From positions 372,001 to 436,000 of the forward strand of contig NZ_CP021255.1 in NCBI RefSeq assembly GCF_002952055.1: DNA of 64,000 bases. The letters run 5' to 3'. The notes under the pieces were generated by a model. That model did not search any database and was not told where the DNA came from. It saw only the letters and a list, made by a program, of their open reading frames with translations. Shown here in pieces: positions 55,468 through 63,647 of this stretch. The translations under genes and the position numbers were made by a program. How positions within the stretch are numbered: the stretch's first letter is position 1; each line of letters begins with the position of its first letter. Source of the DNA: Desulfobulbus oralis. GTDB lineage: Bacteria > Desulfobacterota > Desulfobulbia > Desulfobulbales > Desulfobulbaceae.

Positions 55468-55525
55468 TCCGTTTTTTTCGCCAGGCTGTTCCAGCCCATC
55501 CCTGCAGGCCGGAAAAGATCCTATG

Positions 55526-55692
55526 ACAAGGCAGGTCTTCTGGCTTCCGGATCGATATCCTGCCCGCGTCTGCCCATTTCAGCCGGAACAGTGACTGATG
55601 CAATCGTGCGGGTGTATTCCCCGGTTACAGCGGCGGTTCCGCGACGGTTTTACACCGTCTTCCCTTTTCAGCCCCTCTGCAAGGCGCCTTGT
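55526..55692 (-). ncRNA. Cobalamin riboswitch upstream of the sigma-54 activator
   Basis: On the minus strand the core reads AAAAGGGAAGACGGTG, AAAACCGTCGCGG, ACCGCCGCTGTAACCGGGG, and the final box GGAAGCCAGAAGACCTGCC. The ends ACAAGGC and GCCTTGT form P1. Order and spacing match a class-I cobalamin riboswitch. An intrinsic terminator follows about 60 bases on. Confidence 0.93.
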
Positions 55693-55698
55693 GCCTTT

Positions 55699-56220
55699 AT
55701 GTTTAACTGGCTGACCGCTGTCTGGCAAGCCTCATTTCAAAAAAGCGCCCTGCGGCACAGGCCCCCCGGGCAGCGGTGGAGCGCCCTGAACCTGCTCCTG
55801 CAGGTCATCGGCTTTTTCGACAACAATATCGTGGAGATCCTCCGCAGGCACGACCGGGTGTCGCCGCGCATCAGAATCGTTAGCAATGGCGGCACCCTGT
55901 GCGGCAACGCGGTGCAGTACGCCATGCAGCAGTTCACCGGGTCCCGGTCGTCGCGCAAGATCATCATGATGATCACCGACGGCGATGCCAACGACACCGA
56001 GGAGTTTCACGATGCCATCGTGCGGGCAAAGCAAGCGGGCCTGGAATTTCTGGGTCTGGGCATTCTGGACGAACACATCACCCGCTACCTCGATGAGGAG
56101 GAGTGCTGCGTCATCGAGGACCTGCGCCGGCTCGCGCCGGAAATCTTCCGGATGCTGCGCGCCAGGCTCTGCGGCGGGACGGGGTGGAACCCTTCCGGCA
56201 CGAACAAGTTCCGGACCTGA
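55699..56220 (+). pseudogene. C-terminal fragment of a VWA-domain protein (CobT/NorD-like)
   Basis: About 173 residues resemble the end of a von Willebrand A domain: LLQVIGFFDNNIVEILRRHD, IRIVSNGGTLCGNAVQYAMQ, SRKIIMMITDGDANDTEEFH and KQAGLEFLGLGILDEHITRY. The N-terminal MIDAS Asp-x-Ser-x-Ser segment and the rest of the parent protein are missing, and no ribosome site is seen. The parent may have been a cobaltochelatase CobT-like or nitric-oxide-reductase-activation-like protein. A remnant is the most likely reading. Confidence 0.65.
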
Positions 56221-56234
56221 AGCCAGCCCTGTCC

Positions 56235-56912
56235 TCAGCCGCCCCGATAGGCGGCCTGGCGGCCCCGACAGGCCGGCTGCGGACAGAGGCGGCAGTTGTA
56301 AAACTTTTTCTCTGTCTCAAAGAAAACGCCCGACTCGCTGTACTCCGGCTTCATCATGAAGCTGGGCAGGAGTGCCACGCCGAGCCTCTCGGGCACCGGG
56401 GCCAGGAGCCGGAACAGCTCGCCCTGCTGCTCGATGGGCCAGGCGGCCAGCGAGCCCGGGCTCATGAGCGAGAGCTGCCGCATGCCGTATTCCTGCAGCA
56501 GTTTCTCCTCCAGAAGCTTCAGGTACTGGGCGGGCGCAATTTCCCGCAGGAAGGCGGAAACCACCACATCGAACCGGGATTCCAGCCCCAGGGCCCATTC
56601 GTGGAGTTCCCTGCCCTCCGTCACCAGATAGGGAAAGACGCGGCCCAGGCCAGCCATATGCTGCACCATGAGCGGACTGGTCAAAATGACGTGGTCCATG
56701 CGCATGCGGTCCGCATCCAGGGCCTTGAGCGCGGAGAGTCGGGCCGCCGCCTTCGGGCGGGCCACGTCGACTGCCGCTGCCGCCAGCCTCTCCAAACGCC
56801 TGATCAGGGCTGTTTTGCCCTCGAGCTTCAGCTCCTTGACAAGTGCAGGCATATCAAGGCCAAGGGGCACGCCTGCAACGCTTACGATCTGTGCCACGCG
56901 CCCGTCCTCCAC
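56235..56912 (-). CDS. MetH-reactivation-domain-like protein with C-terminal cysteine motif, copy 2
   Basis: A 225-residue protein resembling the activation domain of B12-dependent methionine synthase (RQLSLMSPGSLAAWPIEQQG near residue 143 and LLPSFMMKPEYSESGVFFET). It ends in a cysteine cluster NCRLCPQPACRGR that MetH lacks. It starts at GTG 56912, five bases after the stop of the paralogue, suggesting an operon. It may reductively reactivate a corrinoid protein. A link to a shortened MetH or a methylamine-type methyltransferase is possible but unproven. Confidence 0.72.
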   Translation of the reverse strand: MEDGRVAQIVSVAGVPLGLDMPALVKELKLEGKTALIRRLERLAAAAVDVARPKAAARLSALKALDADRMRMDHVILTSPLMVQHMAGLGRVFPYLVTEGRELHEWALGLESRFDVVVSAFLREIAPAQYLKLLEEKLLQEYGMRQLSLMSPGSLAAWPIEQQGELFRLLAPVPERLGVALLPSFMMKPEYSESGVFFETEKKFYNCRLCPQPACRGRQAAYRGG

Positions 56913-56916
56913 GCTC

Positions 56917-57585
56917 TCAGCCCGCCTGACAGGCCGCCTTGCGGTTGCGGCAGTTTGCCTGCGGGCAGAGCCGGCAGTTGTAGTACTTCTGCTCCGTCTC
57001 GAAAAAGATGCCGGAGACGCTGTACTCGGGCTTCATCAGGAAGGCGGAACTCAGCGTCAGCTGCAGTTCATCCGGAACCGGGGCCATGAGTTCGAAGAGT
57101 TCCGCCTGCTGCTCGATGGGCCAGAGCGCCAGCGAGCCCGGGCTCATAGCGGAAAGCTGCCTGATGCCGTACTGCTCCAGCACCCTGGCCTCCAGGGCGT
57201 CCCTGTACTGCAGGACGGTCTTTTCCCGCAACGCGCTGGCCAGCATCCGATCGAAGACCGAGCCGAGCGCCTCGCTCCAGGCGGCCAGCTCCGGCCCTTC
57301 CGTGGCCAGATACGGGAAGGCCCGGGCCAACTGCCCCATGTTTCTGACCATAAGCGCACTGGTAAAAATCACATCGCCGATCTTCGTATGCTCACCGTCC
57401 ACCACAGCCAGCGGAAACAGCCTGGCCACGCCCTGCGGCCTGGCCAGGGACCTGACTTCCCCGGCCAGCTTTTCCAGGCGCTTCATAAAGGCCGGCCTGC
57501 TGTCGATACGCAGGCTCCTGCCGAGAGCGGGCAGGTCAAAGCTCAGCGGCAGCCCTGCCACCACAACACTGTCCTGCAAGGCCAT
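56917..57585 (-). CDS. MetH-reactivation-domain-like protein with C-terminal cysteine motif, copy 1
   Basis: A 222-residue paralogue of the neighbour at 56235-56912, with the same order of motifs: RQLSAMSPGSLALWPIEQQA, SSAFLMKPEYSVSGIFFETE and YNCRLCPQANCRNRKAACQ. The ATG at 57585 follows GGAGGA. The two differ mostly in the N-terminal half, so they may serve different corrinoid partners. The four-cysteine tail could hold zinc or an Fe-S cluster. Confidence 0.74.
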   Translation of the reverse strand: MALQDSVVVAGLPLSFDLPALGRSLRIDSRPAFMKRLEKLAGEVRSLARPQGVARLFPLAVVDGEHTKIGDVIFTSALMVRNMGQLARAFPYLATEGPELAAWSEALGSVFDRMLASALREKTVLQYRDALEARVLEQYGIRQLSAMSPGSLALWPIEQQAELFELMAPVPDELQLTLSSAFLMKPEYSVSGIFFETEQKYYNCRLCPQANCRNRKAACQAG

Positions 57586-58109
57586 CTTCAGTCCTCCCTG
57601 GCGGTATCGAGCTTTAAGGAGCAGCTCTGGAATCCTGTATGCAATATCCATACAAAGCAGGCGCGCAACGCAGGTGCGGGCATCATCCGGCACTGTCAAC
57701 AATACGGAGAAAAGAGGCGCCAATGCGCTGCCTTCGGGCCTGGTTCCGGCGCGCATGGGGCCGGAACCAGCCGCTGCACACAGGGATACCCAGAGTGTAA
57801 TCGTTTGGCGACATGTTTTTTCAAGGGCCTCGATACAGTACAATTGCCCGTAACTTCCGGATAAAAAGGCAGAGCGCCCGGAACAGGCGGCCTTCGGCAC
57901 CGGGACAGTGCGTCCGGAAATGAAACACAATGTCTCTTCTGTCCCGATCCAGAGACAGGCCGCCGGACAGCCAAAAGCATCGCCGCTCCGGCGACTGGCG
58001 CTGGCAAAGAGCGCATCCGGCGGGTATGGTAGAGCGCAGCCGGGCCGGGAGCCCGGCATACAATGGCGTCACGAGCAAACGCCGGACAGCCCTGAGCATG
58101 AGGACGGCT
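57586..58109. other. 524-base divergent control region
   Basis: This gap separates the minus-strand MetH-like pair from the plus-strand cobamide operon. No gene is seen. Near 57945-57965 the sequence GATCCAGAGACAGGCCGCC resembles a cobalamin-riboswitch terminal box, but the other conserved blocks could not be found, so I do not call a riboswitch. ATGCAATATCCATAC near 57640 lies in an AT-richer patch likely to hold the minus-strand promoter. Confidence 0.45.
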
Positions 58110-60734
58110 ATGAACCCAGAAGAGCACGGCGGCGATTTACGTGGCATGGCAGCCATCTCCGGGAGGGAACCAGGGGCATTGCTGGATTTCAGCGTGAACA
58201 TCCGGCCCGAGGGCCCGCCGGAATTCCTGTTTGCGGCCATGCTGAGGGCGCGTGCCACCCTGAGCGCCTATCCCTCGCCCCACGCCGAGGAGGCCCTGGA
58301 GGCCGCCGCGCACCATCACGGCATTCCGGCCGCCCGTTTTCTTTTCGGCAACGGCAGCAACGAACTCATCCATGCCTGTGCCCGCATGCTCAAAAAACGG
58401 GGCGTGCCCGCTGTCTGCATCGTGGAACCGGCCTTCAGCGAGTACGCACTGGCCTGCCGCCGCGCCGGACTGGAACTCTGCCACGTCTGGGGCGGTCTCG
58501 CCCGGGCCAAAGGCTCAGGCCCTGCCAACGAAGATGGGGGACTCGCCCGGCTGCTCGCCAGTGCACCGTCCGGGGCAGCGGTCTTTCTCGCCAACCCCGG
58601 CAACCCCTCGGGCATCTTCCGCAATCCGGACGAATATCTGGCCTGCATGCGCCGGCGCCCGGATCTGCTCTGGATTGTGGACGAAGCCTTTGTCGAGTAC
58701 GCCGGGCCAGAGGCAGACTGTTCCCTTGTGCGCCGGGCGCCGGAAAACAGCCTGGTGCTGCGCTCCTTGACCAAGTTCTACGCCGTGCCGGGTCTGCGTA
58801 TCGGCTATCTGGCCGCTGCCCCGGAACTGATCGCGGCCCTGCGCGCCGAAATCCCCATCTGGAACCTCAACGCCTTTGCCCTTGCCGCAGCCGTCGCGGC
58901 CCTGACGGACCGCTCCGGTTTTGCGGAGCAGTGCCGCCGGGAGAACGCCGCCCGCCGCGACGATCTCGCCAGGCGTCTGGCCGCCTTGCGCGGCGCCGAG
59001 GTTTTTCCTTCCGCAGCCAATTACCTGCTCTTCCGCCTGCCAAAAGCGCCCCGGGATCTGCGCGAGCTCCTGCTCCGCCGCTTTGGCATCGCCCTGCGGG
59101 CCTGCGCCAACTATCACGGACTGGAAGACGGCACCTGGTTTCGCGCCGCCGTCCGCCTCCCCGAGGAGCACCTGCGCCTGGTCAGCGCCCTGCGCGCGGT
59201 TCTCTCCGGCAGGGCCAGCGTGCGTCCCGCGCCCGCCGGAGCAGCCGTTCCCGCCCTCATGCTGCAGGGCACGACTTCGGATGCAGGCAAAAGCGTTCTG
59301 GCCGCCGCGTACTGCCGCATTTTTCTGCAGGACGGCTACAGCGTCTGCCCCTTCAAGGCGCAGAACATGGCGCTCAATTCCGGGGTCAGCCCGGCGGGCG
59401 AGGAGATGGGCCGCGCCCAGTTGCTGCAGGCCCAGGCCGCCCGCGTCACCCCGGACGCGCGCATGAACCCCATCCTGATCAAGCCGCACGGCGGCGGCAT
59501 GGCGCAGCTCGTCGTGCGCGGGGTCTCCACCGGCCACATGCCCATTCTGGAATACGGCAGCAAAACGGACGAACTCTGGCGCACGGTCACCAGGGCCTAC
59601 GACGAACTCGCCCATGGCCGCGACCTCATGGTGCTGGAGGGCGCGGGCGGCGCCGGCGAGGTCAACCTGAAAAAACACGATATCGTGAACATGCGCATGG
59701 CCCGCTATGCAGGGGCACGGGTGCTGCTCGTGGGCGACATCGAGCGCGGCGGCGTATACGCCTCCCTGCTCGGCACCTGGATGACCTTCACCGATGCCGA
59801 GCGCCGTCAGCTCCTGGGCTATATCGTCAACCGCTTCCGGGGCACGCCTTCGGTCCTGGGCCCGGCACACGACTACCTCCTGGAGCATACCGGACTGCCC
59901 GTTCTGGGCGTCATTCCCTATCTGAGCGATCTCGTGCTGCCAAAAGAAGACACGGCCAGCCTGTCCCGGCAGGAAAACGGCGCTGCGGCCGGGCCGGAAA
60001 CCCTGGACATCGCTGTGCTCATGCTGTCCGGCATCTCCAATTTCACGGATTTCCAGCCCTTCGAGACGGAACCCAACCTGCGCCTGCGCTACATCCGCAG
60101 CCTGCAGGACTGGGGCGCGCCGCACGTGGTCATGCTGCCCGGCTCCAAGAGCGTGATGCGCGGGCTCGAGGAACTGCGCGAATCCGGGCTGGCGGACAAA
60201 CTGCTGGCCCATGCCCGCGGCGGCGGCTGGGTCTTTGGCATCTGCGGCGGCCTGCAGATGCTGGGCAGGGCCGTGTTCGACCCGGAGGCGGTGGAATCGC
60301 CCCGGTCCGAAGCGCCGGGCCTGGGTCTCATGGATCTGCGCAGCACCTTTGCCGCCAAAAAGACACTCATCCGCGTGGAACGGGCGCAGACCCCCCTTGG
60401 CCTGGCCTCTGGCGGCTATGAGATCCACCACGGGGTCACGGAAAACGGCCCGGAGGCCCTGCCGCTCTTCCGGCGACACGACGCCTCCGGGGCGGACAGA
60501 GGCATCTGCGGCTATGTGACCGGCCGCTGCTGGGCCACGTATCTGCACGGCATTTTTGACGATGACGCCTTTCGCCATGCCTGGATCGAGCATGTCCGCG
60601 CCAGTCTGGGCCTGCCCGCCCTGAGTGGCCAGGCCGGCGTCTACAGCCTGGAAAAGGCGCTGGACCGGCTGGCGGACACGGTCCGCGAACACTGCGACCT
60701 GCAGAGCATCTACCGCGCGCTGGGGTTGAAATGA
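58110..60734 (+). CDS. cobQ: CobD-CobQ fusion: threonine-phosphate decarboxylase-like plus cobyric acid synthase
   Basis: An 874-residue fusion. Residues 1-360 are a PLP enzyme of the CobD/CobC type (LDFSVNIRPEGPP, GNGSNELIHACA, FLANPGNPSGI, and SLTKFYAVPGLRIGY with the PLP lysine), making aminopropanol phosphate from threonine phosphate. From about residue 385 CobQ begins: MLQGTTSDAGKSVLAAAYC (P-loop), CPFKAQNMALNSGVSPAGEE, GAGGAGEVNL, and a class-I amidotransferase with GICGGLQMLG (Cys) and YEIHHG (His). The ATG 58110 follows GAGG; 58098 is an alternative. The stop overlaps the cbiB start (ATGA). Confidence 0.92.
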   Translation: MNPEEHGGDLRGMAAISGREPGALLDFSVNIRPEGPPEFLFAAMLRARATLSAYPSPHAEEALEAAAHHHGIPAARFLFGNGSNELIHACARMLKKRGVPAVCIVEPAFSEYALACRRAGLELCHVWGGLARAKGSGPANEDGGLARLLASAPSGAAVFLANPGNPSGIFRNPDEYLACMRRRPDLLWIVDEAFVEYAGPEADCSLVRRAPENSLVLRSLTKFYAVPGLRIGYLAAAPELIAALRAEIPIWNLNAFALAAAVAALTDRSGFAEQCRRENAARRDDLARRLAALRGAEVFPSAANYLLFRLPKAPRDLRELLLRRFGIALRACANYHGLEDGTWFRAAVRLPEEHLRLVSALRAVLSGRASVRPAPAGAAVPALMLQGTTSDAGKSVLAAAYCRIFLQDGYSVCPFKAQNMALNSGVSPAGEEMGRAQLLQAQAARVTPDARMNPILIKPHGGGMAQLVVRGVSTGHMPILEYGSKTDELWRTVTRAYDELAHGRDLMVLEGAGGAGEVNLKKHDIVNMRMARYAGARVLLVGDIERGGVYASLLGTWMTFTDAERRQLLGYIVNRFRGTPSVLGPAHDYLLEHTGLPVLGVIPYLSDLVLPKEDTASLSRQENGAAAGPETLDIAVLMLSGISNFTDFQPFETEPNLRLRYIRSLQDWGAPHVVMLPGSKSVMRGLEELRESGLADKLLAHARGGGWVFGICGGLQMLGRAVFDPEAVESPRSEAPGLGLMDLRSTFAAKKTLIRVERAQTPLGLASGGYEIHHGVTENGPEALPLFRRHDASGADRGICGYVTGRCWATYLHGIFDDDAFRHAWIEHVRASLGLPALSGQAGVYSLEKALDRLADTVREHCDLQSIYRALGLK

Positions 60735-61735
60735 CGCTGGCCGCGACGCTGCTGCTCCCCGCCGCGCTGGCGCTGGACCGGCTCCTGGGCGAGGCGCCCG
60801 CCCGCATCCACCCCGTCTGCCTGATGGGCGCCCTGGCCAGCCGCCTGGAGGCCCTGCTGAGACACGGCCCCAACAGTGGGCGCATGTTCTGGGCCGGAGT
60901 GGCGGCCGGCACGCTTGTCGTCCTGCCCGCGGCCGGGGCGGCGGCAGCCCTGGTTCTGCTGGCGGAAAGGTATGGCGGCGCGCCGGGGGGCTGGGGCGCG
61001 GCGGCTTTTGCGGTCTATATCTGCCTGGCGCCGCGCTGTCTGCAGGAAAGCGCCCTGCGCGTTGCAGGGCACCTGGAACAAAAGGATCTCGGCGCCGCGC
61101 GCGAGGCCCTGGGCTGGATTGTGGGCCGCCAGACTGCAGAGCTCGACGCGCACGGCGTGGCCCGGGCCTGCGTGGAGAGCGTGGCGGAAAACCTGACCGA
61201 CGCGGTGCTGTCCACCCTGTTCTGGGCCGGCATCGGCCTGGCGCTCCTGGGCTATCCGGGCGCTGCGGCCCTGGCCCTGGCGCACCGTGCCTGCAACATG
61301 CTGGATGCCATGTGGGGCAGGAAGAATGACCAATACATCCGTTTCGGCACCTTCGCGGCCCGCATGGACGACGCCCTGAATTGCATCCCGGCCCGGCTGG
61401 CGCTGCCCTGTATCGCCCTGGCCGCGCGCTTCAGCCCGGAGCTGCGTCCGGCGGAGAGTCTGCGCGTGGGCTGGCAAGACCGGCACGGCCACGAAAGCCC
61501 CAATTCCGCATGGAGCGAAGCCCCCTTTGCGGGCGCCCTCGGCCTGAAGCTGGGCGGCCCCGCCATCTATGGCGGCATGACCACCCAGCATCCCTGGATT
61601 GGCGAGGGCACACCGGATGCGACGGCCGGCCATATCCGCCTGGCCGTCCGCCTGATGTGGCATGCCGCCCTGACCTTTGCCGCATTCGCGGTGCTGGCGC
61701 TGGGCGCTGTCTCCCTGATTGGAGCCTCAGGCTGA
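60731..61735 (+). CDS. cbiB: Adenosylcobinamide-phosphate synthase CbiB
   Basis: A 334-residue membrane enzyme that attaches aminopropanol (phosphate) to adenosylcobyric acid. Family landmarks are LALDRLLGEAPARIHPVCLM at the N-terminus, ESVAENLTDAVLSTLFW near residue 152, MLDAMWGRKNDQYIRFG near residue 190, and HGHESPNSAWSEAPFAGALG near residue 252. It overlaps the preceding fusion gene by four bases. Confidence 0.94.
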   Translation: MTLAATLLLPAALALDRLLGEAPARIHPVCLMGALASRLEALLRHGPNSGRMFWAGVAAGTLVVLPAAGAAAALVLLAERYGGAPGGWGAAAFAVYICLAPRCLQESALRVAGHLEQKDLGAAREALGWIVGRQTAELDAHGVARACVESVAENLTDAVLSTLFWAGIGLALLGYPGAAALALAHRACNMLDAMWGRKNDQYIRFGTFAARMDDALNCIPARLALPCIALAARFSPELRPAESLRVGWQDRHGHESPNSAWSEAPFAGALGLKLGGPAIYGGMTTQHPWIGEGTPDATAGHIRLAVRLMWHAALTFAAFAVLALGAVSLIGASG

Positions 61736-61788
61736 CAGGATGCCGACAACCCGGCGCCGAAAGGCAGGCGCAGGACGGCTCCGGCGGG

Positions 61789-61806
61789 TCTGGCACATAA
61801 CTTGCT
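61789..61806 (+). promoter_or_regulatory. Near-consensus sigma-54 promoter before cobT
   Basis: TCTGGCACATAACTTGCT has TGGCAC at 61791-61796 and TTGCT at 61802-61806, with exact GG-N10-GC spacing. It lies 61 bases before cobT, within the 131-base gap after cbiB. It suggests that cobT-cobS-cbiR can be expressed separately from cobQ-cbiB under an enhancer-binding protein. Confidence 0.75.
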
Positions 61807-61866
61807 ATTTTCCAAAGAGCAAGCAAACCCGCTTTTCCGCGTTGCACTCCGAAGGAGCGTGCCCCC

Positions 61867-62906
61867 ATGCATAACCTGGTCATCCCGCCCTTTTCCGAAG
61901 AGGCCGCACAGGCCGCCCAAAAACGTCTCGACGCGCTGGCCAAGGTGCCCCGCAGCCTCGGGCGGCTGGAAGAGCTGGCCGTGCGGCTGGCCGGCATCAC
62001 GAACAGGGAGCGCCCCTCCTTTGCCGGCAAGGGCCTTGTGCTCTTCGCCGCGGACCACGACATCACCCTCCAGGGCGTGAGCGCCTCGGGTTCGGAAGTC
62101 ACGGAAATCCAGGTCCGCAACTTTCTGCAGGGCGGCGGCGCCATCAACGCCTTCTGCCGCAGCGCCGGGGCCAGCCTGACCGTGGTGGACGTGGGCGTAA
62201 AAGGCGAGCTGGAGGGCGCCGAAGGCCTGGTCCGGCGCAAAGTCGTGCATGCGGCCCGCGATTTCAGCATGGGCCCGGCCATGAGCCCCGGGGAGGCGCT
62301 GGCCTGTCTGCAGGTGGGCATCGACATGGCCCGCGAGGAGGCAAAAAAAGGCAAAACCCTGCTCGCCGCAGGCGAAATGGGGGTGGGCAACACCTCGCCC
62401 TCATCGGCCATTACCGCGGTGCTCACCGGCGCCGGCGTCGAGGTGGCGACCGGTGTCGGCTCAGGCATCCCCTCGGAGCGGGTGCGCAAAAAGGCCGAAC
62501 TGATCAGGCAGGGCATCGAGCTGAACCGTCCGGACCCAGGCGATGCCCTTGACGTGCGGCCAAGGTGGGCGGCCCGGAAATCGGCGCCATGGCGGGCTTC
62601 ATGCTGGGCGGCGCGTCGCTGCGCATTCCGGTGGTGGTGGACGGCTTCATCGCCGGGGCGGCAGCGGCCATTGCCATCGGCCTCAGACCCGCTGTCCGCG
62701 ACATGCTCGTGGGCTCGCACGCCTCCTCCGAGCCCGGGCACCGCGTGCTCATGGACTTTCTCGGGATCCCCTCCTATTTCGATTTCGGCCTGCGTCTGGG
62801 CGAGGGCACGGGCGCGGTCCTGCTCTTTCCCATCATCGATGCCTCGACCCGCATCCTCTCTGAAATGCCGACGCTGCACGAACTGGCCATCCGGAGGTAT
62901 TACTGA
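61867..62906 (+). pseudogene. cobT: Nicotinate-nucleotide-dimethylbenzimidazole phosphoribosyltransferase CobT, one-base frameshift
   Basis: CobT makes alpha-ribazole phosphate for the lower ligand. The first frame gives KVPRSLGRLEELAVRLAGIT, VLFAADHDITLQGVSASGSE, GEMGVGNTSPSSAITAVLTG and ends correct sequence at DPGDALDV. The next frame resumes at AKVGGPEIGAMAGFMLGGAS and runs to the catalytic Glu in RLGEGTGAVL and the end at 62906. One base appears missing near 62557 (GACGTG-CGGCCAAGG, where CTGGCCAAG is expected). Everything else is intact, so an assembly error is possible. The stop overlaps the cobS start. Confidence 0.88.
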
Positions 62907-63637
62907 TGTTCCGCGACGCACTGTGCTTTTTCACCCGCCTGCCCCTGGGTGCGCCCTCCGCCACCGCATCGTTTCAGGGTGTCGTGGCCTGGATGCCCGC
63001 CGTGGGCCTGATCGTGGGCCTGATCATGGCCGGCACGCTGTGGCTGTGCGCGACGCTGCTGCCCACGCCGCTCTGCGGCCTGAGTGCCTGCCTGGTCTGG
63101 ATTGCCGTCACCGGGGGGCTGCATCTGGATGGCGTAGCCGACTGCGGCGACGGCCTCTTTGTCGAAGCGTTGCGGGAACGGCGGCTCGAAATCATGCAGG
63201 ATTCGCGGCTGGGCGCCTTCGGCGTCATCGCGCTGTTTTTCGTGCTGGCGCTCAAAAGCACTGCCCTGGCCCTTCTGGGCTCGGGCTTTGTCCAGGGCGC
63301 ATACGGCTTCTGGACGCTGCTTGCCGTCTGCGCTCTGGCCGCGACCCTGGGCCGTTGCGCGGTTTTCGCGGCGGCGCGGCTGCCTTCGGCCCGGCCCGGG
63401 GGCATGGGCGCCGCAGCCAGCGCGGGCATAAGCCGGCGACACGAGCGGATCGCGCTGGCCGTGGTGCTGGCCCTGTGCCTCGTCACCCCCAGGGGTTTCA
63501 GGGCCCTGCTCGCCGCGCTGCTCGTGGCCTGCTGCCTGCTCCTTGTCGCGAAAAGGCGTCTGGGCGGGGTCACGGGCGACGTCTTCGGCTGCCTCGTCGA
63601 AATCACGGAGTGCGCCACGCTGCTGGCTTGCGTCTGA
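62906..63637 (+). CDS. cobS: Adenosylcobinamide-GDP ribazoletransferase (cobalamin synthase) CobS
   Basis: A 243-residue polytopic membrane enzyme that joins activated cobinamide with alpha-ribazole (phosphate). The N-terminus MFRDALCFFTRLPLG, the motif GGLHLDGVADCGDGLF near residue 70 with metal-binding acidic residues, and DSRLGAFGVIAL near residue 100 are characteristic. It starts within the cobT stop (TGATG) and is followed 10 bases later by cbiR. Confidence 0.94.
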   Translation: MFRDALCFFTRLPLGAPSATASFQGVVAWMPAVGLIVGLIMAGTLWLCATLLPTPLCGLSACLVWIAVTGGLHLDGVADCGDGLFVEALRERRLEIMQDSRLGAFGVIALFFVLALKSTALALLGSGFVQGAYGFWTLLAVCALAATLGRCAVFAAARLPSARPGGMGAAASAGISRRHERIALAVVLALCLVTPRGFRALLAALLVACCLLLVAKRRLGGVTGDVFGCLVEITECATLLACV

Positions 63638-63647
63638 AGGCGGCTGC

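Noticed and set aside
52964-55594. An 876-residue plus-strand open frame across btuF and the sigma-54 regulator
   Set aside because: It lies antisense to clear BtuF and AAA+ domains; its internal repeat merely reflects the 180-bp duplication.
57900-58000. A third cobalamin riboswitch upstream of the cobQ fusion
   Set aside because: Only a loose match to the terminal box was found; the GGGAA and GGTG core elements are missing.
58515-60692. A long minus-strand open frame opposite cobQ
   Set aside because: It is complementary to well-conserved CobD and CobQ motifs and has no recognisable features of its own.
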